NCBI GenBank assembly: GCA_035685445.1
Contig: DASSAK010000008.1
Span: 18,419 to 82,418 of the forward strand
Length of the DNA: 64,000 nucleotides
DNA from: DRGT01 sp035685445
Lineage (GTDB): Archaea; Thermoproteota; Nitrososphaeria; Nitrososphaerales; Nitrosopumilaceae
Direction: 5' to 3'
The notes beneath the pieces are model-generated. The model had not been told where the DNA came from. It was given only the letters and a program-made list of their open reading frames with translations, and ran no database searches. The translations under genes were made by a program, and so were the position numbers. Positions 51,024-59,417 of the stretch are shown here, in pieces; position 1 is the first letter of the stretch; each line of letters starts with the position of its first letter.

Positions 51024-52202
51024 ATGATTTTTGGAACAAAAATCAACAATTGTGATTTTTTGACCGTAAAGTCAATTAAAGGAAAAAATCCATTCCCAAT
51101 AACTGTGAGTGAACCAACCCAAGAAGAGGTAATGTCAGTTGTTTCTTCTATTTTTGATGTAAGTGCTATGGGACGTACATTAGATACTTTACACTTCAAG
51201 ATCGAAGATGATGAATTTAAATCAAAATTTGTTAATCTTGCACAAAAACTTGAAAGGCGAGATCTTGTTTGTAAATTAGAAGAGCTAAAAGATGGAAAAT
51301 ATATCATAGTGAGAAGATTTCCTGAACGGAAAAAAAGCTGGTGGCGTTCATCATCATGGACGCCTAGAATTTTGTTTGCAGTTGTTGTAGTATTTGTAAT
51401 GATTGATGGTTATTTCAGAACAGAAAATGCAAATGTGATTCTTGATATTGGTGATCCTTTAGAAATGGCAGGGATTTACACACTAGCACTTTTAGGAATT
51501 TTAGGAATACATGAATCTGGACATCTTGTGGCTGCAAGGTTTCATAAATTAAGAACAACTTGGCCATACTTTATTCCTGGAATTCCTGCAATTGGAATGC
51601 TTCCAACATTTGGTGCTTTCATTCAATCAAGAGGACTTACAATCAATAGAGAAATTTTGTATGATGTTGCAATTGCTGGTCCAATTGCTGGTTTAGCAAT
51701 AGCAGTTATTGTTACAGTTTTTGCAGCGTATACTGCTCCTGTGATTGATTCTGAAATAATTGAACAACTTCCAGAAGAAACAAGACTTGTTGATTGGGGT
51801 TTGGGAGAACCACTTTTGATGACAGCTACACTTGCAATATTTGGAAAAGGTGATGATGGACAAGTTGTATTAATGACACCATTATTGTTTGCAGCTTGGG
51901 TTGGATTTTTGATCACGTTTTTGAATTTACTTCCTGCATGGCAGTTAGATGGCGGGCATATGGCAAGGACATTGATTGGTGAAAAATGGCACAGATATGC
52001 AACTTATGCAAGTATGGGAATTCTTGTACTACTTGGATATTGGGTGATGGCAATGTTAATTTTACTTTTATCATCTAGGAGTCCTGGTGCACAGCCGCTG
52101 GATGATATTTCACCACTTCCAAAGAATAGAAAACTAATGTATGCAGTTGTAGTTGTGCTTGCAATTTTGTGTGCGCCGTTACCTGTTGGTTTCTTATCTT
52201 AA
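51024..52202 (+). CDS. Site-2 protease family membrane metallopeptidase
   Basis: Intramembrane zinc peptidase (M50). The HExxH motif is HESGHLVAARFHKL and the second metal site is PAWQLDGGHMART, separated by the expected transmembrane segments; an N-terminal soluble domain of about 110 residues precedes the first helix. Such proteases cleave membrane-bound regulators. Start at ATG 51024; a TTG at 51018 is in frame. It overlaps the convergent LarA-like gene by 9 bases. Confidence 0.92.
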   Translation: MIFGTKINNCDFLTVKSIKGKNPFPITVSEPTQEEVMSVVSSIFDVSAMGRTLDTLHFKIEDDEFKSKFVNLAQKLERRDLVCKLEELKDGKYIIVRRFPERKKSWWRSSSWTPRILFAVVVVFVMIDGYFRTENANVILDIGDPLEMAGIYTLALLGILGIHESGHLVAARFHKLRTTWPYFIPGIPAIGMLPTFGAFIQSRGLTINREILYDVAIAGPIAGLAIAVIVTVFAAYTAPVIDSEIIEQLPEETRLVDWGLGEPLLMTATLAIFGKGDDGQVVLMTPLLFAAWVGFLITFLNLLPAWQLDGGHMARTLIGEKWHRYATYASMGILVLLGYWVMAMLILLLSSRSPGAQPLDDISPLPKNRKLMYAVVVVLAILCAPLPVGFLS

Positions 52203-53276
52203 AAGTAATCGCGCACCATCAGAAATTACTTCAACTTTTTGTCTAGCACCTTGTGTTTTGAGAATGTAATCCATGGCATGCTTAGTACTGTTTAATGGTA
52301 TCATGTTCAATCTTTTTGCATAAAGTTCTGGAAGAATAGAAACTAGTGCGATCTGAAATTTCTTTTGAATTTCAGTTAGAAACAATAGATCTTCCATTCC
52401 ATCAATGTATTTTGTAGGATTTTTTAATTTCTCAATACTTAGTCGGCCTTCAATGAATTGTTCAATTGCTTGAGATCCTATACCATTTTTGCATTCTGCA
52501 AGCAATATAGCTAGACCATCTTGTTTGATTGAGCTACTACAATTCCACAAAGATGACAAAGACCTTGAAAGTGTATCATTACTAGCATCCTTTCCAGTAC
52601 TAATCACCATTGTTTTATGCTCACCTACATCTTTTGTGCCAAACCCTTCGAGTGTCTTAGAAAGTGAAATAGTCTTTGAAGGATGACCTACTGCTAAATC
52701 TACTATTCCTTTAGAGCCTGCAACTACCTCAATTCCTTGTATTTCAAAATTATTTGTAAATTTTTTTGCTTCTTCCATACTTTCTCCAAGATGACCAGGC
52801 GATGGAAGATTTTCCCTTCGTTTGGCGTATGCGGATAGCATTTCATCTTTACCAAATTTTTTGATTAATCTTGTAGCTATTGTTTCAAATCCAAATAATC
52901 CATTAAATTCCATTTCTCCTAAAAAAACCAAGTTTGCGTTAGAAAGCTCAGAATCACTAAATTCAGAAATTGTGCTTCCCTCAGGTAGCTTTTGCTTTAC
53001 CTGATTGATAATTCGTTTTTCTGCAAATATTTGAGGAAATGGTTTTGATTTTTGCTCACACATCATGTAGAGAGTAGATAGAATTTTTTGAACTGCTTTT
53101 GAATCATGTAAAATAACAATTTCATTTGGTTTTGAAATATTCAAGGCTCCGAGTTTTTCTTCAATAGCAGAATCTTCAAGTACCTTAGCCTCAGAATCTA
53201 CGTTTTGTTCCAGATTTTCTGCTTTAATATCAAGTACTACGTTTGTGACTCCGTAATCTAACCAAATTTCAGGCAT
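52194..53276 (-). CDS. LarA-like (DUF2088) protein
   Basis: I start at the ATG at 53276 (360 residues, start MPEIWLDYGVTNVVLDIKAENL) because the longer frame to 53351 would overlap the divergent pyrE start. The C-terminal VISTGKDASNDTLSRSLSSLW, followed by QDGLAILLAECKNGIGSQA, matches the end of lactate-racemase LarA, and the ending SPGHLG is near where LarA has a substrate loop. The family needs a nickel-pincer cofactor, but several canonical His/Lys residues are not evident, so activity is uncertain. Confidence 0.65.
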   Translation of the reverse strand: MPEIWLDYGVTNVVLDIKAENLEQNVDSEAKVLEDSAIEEKLGALNISKPNEIVILHDSKAVQKILSTLYMMCEQKSKPFPQIFAEKRIINQVKQKLPEGSTISEFSDSELSNANLVFLGEMEFNGLFGFETIATRLIKKFGKDEMLSAYAKRRENLPSPGHLGESMEEAKKFTNNFEIQGIEVVAGSKGIVDLAVGHPSKTISLSKTLEGFGTKDVGEHKTMVISTGKDASNDTLSRSLSSLWNCSSSIKQDGLAILLAECKNGIGSQAIEQFIEGRLSIEKLKNPTKYIDGMEDLLFLTEIQKKFQIALVSILPELYAKRLNMIPLNSTKHAMDYILKTQGARQKVEVISDGARLLLR

Positions 53277-53326
53277 AACTAAACCAAAATACAAACCAAA
53301 ATAAATCCAGTTAAGTAAATTTTGGT

Positions 53327-53929
53327 ATGGAGTTTGTGAAAGAGTTTTCAACCTTTTTACACGAAAAAGGCGCTATCAAATTTGGGGAATTTACTCTCTC
53401 AAGTGGAAAGAAAAGCTCTTACTATATCGATTTAAGAGTAGTTCCTAGCTTTCCTCACCAATTTAGAAAAATGATAAAACAGCTTCAAAATGAAATTGCT
53501 GAAAACATTGGTCTTGATAATTTTGATTATCTCGTATCAGTTCCAACAGGTGGACTTGTAATTGCATCTGCTTTAGCTATTGAGACGGTAAAACCGCTGA
53601 TCTATGTAAGAAACAAATCAAAAGATTATGGTACATCAAAATTAGTTGAAGGGTATTTTGAATCCGGAAAAAAGGCGTTGATGATTGATGACGTGGTAAC
53701 AACTGGAGGTTCAGTGATTGCTGCATTAAAATCATTAAAAAAAGCTGGAATTGTGGTTTCAGATGTTTTTGTTATCATTAACAGAATGGAAGGGGCCAAT
53801 AAAACCTTAGAATCCAATGGAGTTAAAATTCATGAATTAACCAACATTCAAGAGATAACAAATTTACTCAATGAGCAAAATTTGGTTTCAGACGAGATAC
53901 TAAACAAGGTCAAAAATCAAACCAGTTAG
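53327..53929 (+). CDS. pyrE: Orotate phosphoribosyltransferase
   Basis: Makes orotidine 5'-phosphate in pyrimidine synthesis. The PRPP-binding motif is ALMIDDVVTTGGSVIAA and the N-terminal hood FTLSSGKKSSYYIDLR and SVPTGGLVIASALA fit PyrE. At 200 residues it has the usual length. No pyrF is adjacent. Confidence 0.96.
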   Translation: MEFVKEFSTFLHEKGAIKFGEFTLSSGKKSSYYIDLRVVPSFPHQFRKMIKQLQNEIAENIGLDNFDYLVSVPTGGLVIASALAIETVKPLIYVRNKSKDYGTSKLVEGYFESGKKALMIDDVVTTGGSVIAALKSLKKAGIVVSDVFVIINRMEGANKTLESNGVKIHELTNIQEITNLLNEQNLVSDEILNKVKNQTS

Positions 53930-54041
53930 AAATTAGGCAGCTCAGACAAATGCCTTCACATCATTTTTCAGATATAACTCTGATTCTTCATTGCAGCCAA
54001 GTGAATTACGCATGACTTTTTTTTAAACTAATTGAATTTGA

Positions 54042-54115
54042 TGGGCCCGAAGGGCTTCGATCCCTTGGCTCACCGGTTATGAGCCGGTTACTCTACCAAG
54101 CTGAGTTACGGGCCC
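54042..54115 (-). tRNA. tRNA with CAT anticodon (Met elongator or Ile2)
   Basis: Complete 74-base cloverleaf without intron: acceptor GGGCCCG/CGGGCCC, D-arm ACTC/GAGT, anticodon stem ACCGG/CCGGT with loop CTCATAA, T-stem AAGGG/CCCTT. The T-loop is ATCGAAG rather than TTCRAAT. The lack of three consecutive G-C pairs (GGG/CCC) at the base of the anticodon stem argues against initiator tRNA. The stretch 53930-54041 holds no convincing gene. Confidence 0.9.
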
Positions 54116-54155
54116 CGCAAAAAGGTTCAATTCTGAGTATAAAATGTTATAGAGA

Positions 54156-54791
54156 TTAACAGTAACATTCGTAACAACTATCAAGTAACAAGTTTTGTGC
54201 AGAAATTGAAACGTCTGCAGCTTCTCTAAGTATTTCTGGATCTGTAGTAGATTTTTCTAAAATATTTCTCCAAGATGCTGCGTGTCTGATATCAGCTTCT
54301 GTATGTAATTTAAAATATTCTGTTGCATCCTCATTTAAAATTCCATAAAATTCTGCTAATCCATCTAATTTTATTTGGCTTATTTTTGGAAGCTCTTTTT
54401 CAAAAGCATACATTGCACATGCTCCACTCTCATAAGAATTCATTAGGGAGGCAAGTGAAGAAACTGCTTGTTTTGTTTTTTTACGTCCTTCATATTTTTC
54501 TAATTCGTCTTCAGAAACTCCAAGTGCGGTAGCAAATTTTATCCAAGGTTGAATGTGTGAAGACTCTTCTTCTTGATTAGAAACTAATTCATCAACAACA
54601 GAGTCAGGAGCTTGTTCAATTATTGGTGACATAAAAGATGGAACGGCTTTTACAAGTTGAAAATATTCTTTAGAGTAACCAGCTAATGATTCTAATTTGA
54701 GTTTTCCGTCTGACCACATTTCATAAAATGGATGTTTTAACAAACTTCTTTCTTCAATCATGTCATCAATTTTTTTAATTAAAGAATTCAT
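54156..54791 (-). CDS. TenA/PqqC-like helical protein
   Basis: I start at ATG 54791 (211 residues); the longer frame would run into tRNA-Glu on the other strand. It is an all-helical haem-oxygenase-like fold: LKHPFYEMWSDGKLKLESLAGYSKEYFQLVKAVPSF near the start, EEESSHIQPW and EDATEYFKLHTEADIRHAASW with candidate metal ligands. Relatives act in thiamine salvage, PQQ synthesis or p-aminobenzoate synthesis (CADD-like). The specific reaction is unclear. Confidence 0.82.
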   Translation of the reverse strand: MNSLIKKIDDMIEERSLLKHPFYEMWSDGKLKLESLAGYSKEYFQLVKAVPSFMSPIIEQAPDSVVDELVSNQEEESSHIQPWIKFATALGVSEDELEKYEGRKKTKQAVSSLASLMNSYESGACAMYAFEKELPKISQIKLDGLAEFYGILNEDATEYFKLHTEADIRHAASWRNILEKSTTDPEILREAADVSISAQNLLLDSCYECYC

Positions 54792-54869
54792 GTGTCTGGT
54801 TTTATCAGCCGATAAAAAAATCTTTGTGGTGAAAACGATTTTAAGGACAAAATAACCCGATGCAAACGG

Positions 54870-54962
54870 GCTCCAGTGGTGTAGACCGGTCAAGCATACT
54901 GCCCTTTCAAGGCAGTGATCTCGGGTTCAAAATCTTAAAAGATGAAAATCCCGACTGGAGCA
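54870..54962 (+). tRNA. tRNA-Glu (TTC) with an intron inside the T-loop
   Basis: The acceptor GCTCCAG pairs with CTGGAGC, the anticodon stem is CTGCC/GGCAG with loop CTTTCAA (anticodon TTC), and CCA follows the discriminator A (54963-54965). The T-arm TCGGG...CCCGA is interrupted by 17 bases (54932-54948) between positions 59 and 60. The intron has a perfect TTCA/TGAA central helix and 3-base bulges AA^A and AA^T; removing it gives the standard TTCAAAT loop. The downstream gene's open frame (from 54942) overlaps this intron. Confidence 0.92.
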
Positions 54963-55007
54963 CCAAGATTTAATTACTTATCCGTAAGAGTTTTCACAGG
55001 AACAGTT

Positions 55008-55865
55008 TTGGACAGAAAAAATATCGAAACTAATCCTCTAATTGAGACCTACGGAAGGTACATTCAAAAAATTAATCAAGCTTTAGATGCAGAACTTGGT
55101 CTCTATTCAGAGTCTGAATTCATAGAACCACTCAAGTATTCACTAGATGGTGGCAAACGAATTAGACCCATAATTTTGTTACTTGCTGCTCAAAGTGTTG
55201 GCAAAGTTGATGACAATACCTACTCGGCAGCCTGTGCGGTTGAATTTTTGCATACAGAATCGGTAATTCATGACGATATCATAGATGAAGAAACTTTGAG
55301 AAGAAGAAAGGATCCTTTTCACATCAAGTATGGTTACAATACTGCCATACTGACAGGAGATTTTGTTTTAGGTTTAATTCTTAACATTTCTTCAAGATTA
55401 AACAATCCAAGAATCACTAAGGACTTGGCTACAACTGCCATGCTAATGAGTGAAGGAGAAACCATTGAGGGCAGACTTGAATCAAGTGAGGATGTAACAT
55501 TTGATGATTATTTGAAGGTGATTGAATACAAAACATCTACTGCATTTGAGGTCGCAGCAAGACTTGGAGCAATAATTGGCGGTGGAACAGAAGAACAGAT
55601 TGAAGCATTAACTGACTATGGAAAAAATATTGGAATTGCATATCAAATAAAAGATGATCTTATTGATTGGAAAAATGAGGACAAACTATTCAATTTGTTA
55701 ATCAAGAAGAGTAATGATCCAAGAATAGTATTTGATAAAATGGAAGAGTTGTTAAAAGACTATTCTACAAAAGCTAAAAATGGTTTAAGAAAAATTCAAG
55801 ACAGTGATGCAAAACATCATCTAGAGGAATTGATTAAATTTACTATTCTAAGGGGAAGCGCTTAG
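55008..55865 (+). CDS. Polyprenyl (geranylgeranyl) diphosphate synthase
   Basis: Trans-prenyltransferase of about 285 residues that makes the C20 or longer prenyl chain for archaeal lipids. The first aspartate motif is SVIHDDIIDEETLRRRK and the second KDDLIDW; GGKRIRPIILLLA is the substrate-binding block. The TTG at 55008 is taken as the start because the upstream ATG at 54942 lies inside tRNA-Glu. It overlaps the convergent nuoN by 18 bases. Confidence 0.93.
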   Translation: MDRKNIETNPLIETYGRYIQKINQALDAELGLYSESEFIEPLKYSLDGGKRIRPIILLLAAQSVGKVDDNTYSAACAVEFLHTESVIHDDIIDEETLRRRKDPFHIKYGYNTAILTGDFVLGLILNISSRLNNPRITKDLATTAMLMSEGETIEGRLESSEDVTFDDYLKVIEYKTSTAFEVAARLGAIIGGGTEEQIEALTDYGKNIGIAYQIKDDLIDWKNEDKLFNLLIKKSNDPRIVFDKMEELLKDYSTKAKNGLRKIQDSDAKHHLEELIKFTILRGSA

Positions 55866-57332
55866 CGTTAGTGTTGGTGCTGCAACTTTTGCAAATTCTA
55901 TAATTGGATCTGGATACACTCCAAATCCTACTATGAATATTATTGAGAATATCATTACAGCAATTACTGATTTTGGTTCTGAGACTCTCTTTTCGGTTTC
56001 ACCTTCAAAGTACATCTTTCTAATAATCCAACCATAGTAAGCTAGTGACAATGCACTGTTTAGTACACCAGCTATTGCCAACCACGGCGTCCATCCTAAT
56101 AAGGGTCCTGCATCAAGTGCTGATCCAAACAACATCAACTTACTCCAAAATCCATTGAGTGGCGGTACTCCTGCCAATGCAAGAAGTGAAATTACTAGTC
56201 CCAATGCAGTAATTGGCATTTTTCTTCCCAATCCCTTTATCTTATCAAGATGTGATGATGCAAGTACAGTTACAATTCCAGCAACAGCAATGAATGCAGA
56301 ACCTTTCATGACAGCGTGATTCATTATGTGGAACAATGATGCTTGTATTCCAATGTCTGAAAATGGTGCAATAGAAATACCAATTAGGATGTAACCTGCA
56401 TGTCCAATACTAGAATATGCAAGAATTCTTGCAAGATTTTTTTGCATGATTGCTGCAACGTTTCCAATTGTCATCGTCATTACAGCAATTACTCCAAGGG
56501 CTAAAACCCAATCAAGATTAAGTGCAAAGGTTCCCATAATTATAACTCTAATTGCTGCTGCAAATCCTGCTTTCTTTGTGCCAGCAGCTAATAATGCTGC
56601 AATTGTTGGTGGGGACCCCTCATATGTATCTGGAAGCCACATGTGGAACGGAACAAGTCCCATCTTAAATCCAAATCCTGCAATAAACATTCCAATTGCT
56701 AACAGAGCTAGTGGCAACATTGATGCATCAACTGTAGCAAATCCTTCAATCACTTCACCAATGTTTGTGGAACCAGTAATTCCATATGCTATGGAAATTC
56801 CGTAAATAATTATGGCAGATGACAGTGCACCAAACAAAAAATATTTGAGCGCTCCTTCGTTTGAGCTGGGATCTTTTTTCATAAATCCTGCCAACACATA
56901 TGTTGGAATACTCATCAATTCCCATGCAACAAACAACATAACAAGATCCGTTGAATAGGCAATGAGGACCATACCAATTGTGGCTAAAAGAATCAGAGAA
57001 TAGTAAACTGCTGGATGATTTTTGTTTCTCATATAATTGAAGGAACCAACTGTTGTGAATATTGCAACAATTAGCATTGCAATAGCAAAGAATCCACCAA
57101 ATGTATCATCAGCTACAACATCTTCCGAAAAGAGAATTCCTTGTGTAAGATGATCACTAGCAAGCTGATATACAACATAACCAATTGATGCAATTAATGC
57201 ACCAAAGGCAATTACTGCATAGAAAGAGTTAGAACCTGTTTCTTTTCTTGCAATACTAATTATTGGAATAATTACACCTATTGTTCCAAGGATTGCAATC
57301 AAAACAATTGGGGTTGATGTAATATCGATCAT
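55848..57332 (-). CDS. nuoN: Complex I subunit N
   Basis: Antiporter-like membrane subunit of the 11-12 subunit archaeal complex I, 494 residues. Fourteen or so hydrophobic segments are visible; the ELMSIPTYVLAG (transmembrane Glu) and KMGLVPFHMWLPDTYEGSPP blocks, and HIMNHAVMKGSAF (antiporter-type Lys/His) mark the Mrp/Nuo proton channel family. It is the last gene of the operon. Confidence 0.95.
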   Translation of the reverse strand: MIDITSTPIVLIAILGTIGVIIPIISIARKETGSNSFYAVIAFGALIASIGYVVYQLASDHLTQGILFSEDVVADDTFGGFFAIAMLIVAIFTTVGSFNYMRNKNHPAVYYSLILLATIGMVLIAYSTDLVMLFVAWELMSIPTYVLAGFMKKDPSSNEGALKYFLFGALSSAIIIYGISIAYGITGSTNIGEVIEGFATVDASMLPLALLAIGMFIAGFGFKMGLVPFHMWLPDTYEGSPPTIAALLAAGTKKAGFAAAIRVIIMGTFALNLDWVLALGVIAVMTMTIGNVAAIMQKNLARILAYSSIGHAGYILIGISIAPFSDIGIQASLFHIMNHAVMKGSAFIAVAGIVTVLASSHLDKIKGLGRKMPITALGLVISLLALAGVPPLNGFWSKLMLFGSALDAGPLLGWTPWLAIAGVLNSALSLAYYGWIIRKMYFEGETEKRVSEPKSVIAVMIFSIIFIVGFGVYPDPIIEFAKVAAPTLTLSASP

Positions 57333-57344
57333 TTTCTTATCACC

Positions 57345-59414
57345 TTAAATCAGCAATATCAGGACCACAAAGAGGATTCCTGCTCCAAATACGAATAGAT
57401 ATGATTGTGCGACACCTGTTTGAGTACCTTGAACTACCTTAGCTCCCCAAGCAGTAGCCTTTTGAACGCCCAAGTTCATTCCCAAATCAATTGCGGTTTT
57501 CTCAAAATATCGAAATACACCTCTAGCAATCCAGAGTGGTGCAATCACAAAGCACCAATAGATTAGTGCATTAAGGTACCATCTGTTTAGAAAGAATTTG
57601 TGAATTGCATAAAAGAAAATGTTTGAATTAACAAATTTTACAGGATCAACCCATCTTCCAATATAGAATATGTATCCTAAACCAAATCCTACTGCAAATG
57701 CAACAAGAGATGAACCAAGTGCAATTGGATTAAGTCCTGCCAATACTCCTGGCAACATAGAATCTTCTAGACCATGCTCAACATGTATTCCAAATGAATG
57801 TTCAAGATATTCAGTAAACAATTCATGTATTCCTTCTTCTGCAGATAGTCCAATGATACCAATTCCAATTGTTAGTGCTGCCAAAATTCCATAAGGAATC
57901 CACATTGATTTTGGTGCTTCGTGAATGTGATGGCCTTCTGATTCCATCTTTTCAATGTGTTTGCTTTTTGGTCCAAAGAAAACCATTCCAATCATTCTTG
58001 TTGTGTAAAATGCAGTAATTACTGCAGTTAGTACTGCAATTGCAAATATTGGTAATGCCCAGTCACTTCCAGATTCATAAACTGCTGCAAAGATTGCATC
58101 TTTGCTCCAGAATCCTGTTGTAATGAATGGAGCTCCCATTAGTGCAAGACCTGCTGCCCACATAAACGCGTAGGTCTTTCGCATATGTTTGCGTAAACCT
58201 CCCATGTCTGTCATAAATCTAGAACCAACAATGTGTAACAACGATCCTGCTGCCATGAACAAAGATGCTTTGAACATTGCATGTGAAATAAGATGGAAGA
58301 ATCCTGCAGTGTAACCATCAACATATTGTTCTGATAATCCTGCAACACCCAGTGCCATCATCATGTAACCAATTTGAGAACCAGTAGAATATGCAAGAAC
58401 TTTTTTGATTTCTGGATTTACCATTCCTTGCGTAGCAAGAAGTAATGCAGTGATTGCGCCAACCCATGCTACAATTTCAAAGAATTGATCTAAGAATATA
58501 CCAGCTGCTGCCAATGAGAAGAAGAGAGGTCCTAACCTTGCAACCAAAAATACACCCGCTTTCACCATTGTCGCTGCGTGGATTAGGGCCGAAACGGCCG
58601 TTGGGCCAGTCATAGCCTCAAGTAGCCATTCATTTAGTGGAAATTGAGCTGATTTTCCTACTGCTCCTCCAAATAGCAATACAGCTGCAGGTACCAAAAG
58701 TCCTTGTGCCGACATGCTAACGGCCCAAGCAGTATCTCCAGCTAATTCTTTTAATCCAAATGTTCCAGCAAATGCAAAAATCAAAAACATTCCAGCTAGC
58801 ATCATGACATCACCAACTTTAGTCATGATGAATGCCTTCATTCCAGCATGAGTTGGTGAAAAGTATTCAGAAATTCCTAGAGCAGTGTATCCTTGTTTTC
58901 CAACATGATGTTGTGCTTTATCACGATACCAAAAACTGATCAAGGCATAAGATGCAAGGCCTACACCTTCCCATCCAAAGAAGATTTGCAACAAGTTATC
59001 AGAAAGAACAATGAGCTGCATCGAGCCAATAAAAAACATCATCCAAAACCAGAAACGTACAATGTCTTTGTCACCTTTCATGTAACCAGTACTATACACC
59101 ATAATTAGGAAAGAAATCCAACCAACAACGTTTGCCATTATTATTGCAAGAGGATCTGCTAACACACCAGCTTTCAAACCAATTGTATCAATCCATGATA
59201 TCTGATCATGAACCTCATGACCCCCAAGAGCTTCTGGTAATAAGGATGCAGCAAATAATGCACTGACAAGTGCCATGCCAACTGCAAAGTATCCAGTAGC
59301 AGTCTTTGATCCCTTACCAATGGCTGGAGCAATTAATGCTCCTGCAAATGGAACAATCCAAACAGCCCAAGCAGCAATATCACCAATGTTAAAACCCATA
59401 GCTTCAGTTGCCAT
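57345..59414 (-). CDS. nuoL: Complex I subunit L
   Basis: Large antiporter-like subunit with the long lateral helix at its C-terminus, 689 residues. Typical blocks are GWEGVGLASYALISFWY, PLNEWLLEAMTGPTAVSALIHAATMVKAGVFLVAR (in part PTAVSALIHAATMVKAG) and HLISHAMFKASLF. It translocates protons coupled to quinone reduction. In thaumarchaea the order M-L-N is usual. Confidence 0.95.
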   Translation of the reverse strand: MATEAMGFNIGDIAAWAVWIVPFAGALIAPAIGKGSKTATGYFAVGMALVSALFAASLLPEALGGHEVHDQISWIDTIGLKAGVLADPLAIIMANVVGWISFLIMVYSTGYMKGDKDIVRFWFWMMFFIGSMQLIVLSDNLLQIFFGWEGVGLASYALISFWYRDKAQHHVGKQGYTALGISEYFSPTHAGMKAFIMTKVGDVMMLAGMFLIFAFAGTFGLKELAGDTAWAVSMSAQGLLVPAAVLLFGGAVGKSAQFPLNEWLLEAMTGPTAVSALIHAATMVKAGVFLVARLGPLFFSLAAAGIFLDQFFEIVAWVGAITALLLATQGMVNPEIKKVLAYSTGSQIGYMMMALGVAGLSEQYVDGYTAGFFHLISHAMFKASLFMAAGSLLHIVGSRFMTDMGGLRKHMRKTYAFMWAAGLALMGAPFITTGFWSKDAIFAAVYESGSDWALPIFAIAVLTAVITAFYTTRMIGMVFFGPKSKHIEKMESEGHHIHEAPKSMWIPYGILAALTIGIGIIGLSAEEGIHELFTEYLEHSFGIHVEHGLEDSMLPGVLAGLNPIALGSSLVAFAVGFGLGYIFYIGRWVDPVKFVNSNIFFYAIHKFFLNRWYLNALIYWCFVIAPLWIARGVFRYFEKTAIDLGMNLGVQKATAWGAKVVQGTQTGVAQSYLFVFGAGILFVVLILLI

Positions 59415-59417
59415 TAT

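Noticed and set aside
53277..53351. Longer N-terminus of the LarA-like protein
   Set aside because: It would overlap the start of pyrE on the opposite strand, and the family-like start is at the internal methionine at 53276.
53942..54013. 23-codon minus-strand frame between pyrE and tRNA (CAT)
   Set aside because: Very short, no Shine-Dalgarno or TATA element and no recognisable structure.
54942..55007. Upstream ATG extending the prenyl diphosphate synthase by 22 residues
   Set aside because: The ATG lies within the intron and 3' part of tRNA-Glu, which is well supported by its cloverleaf.
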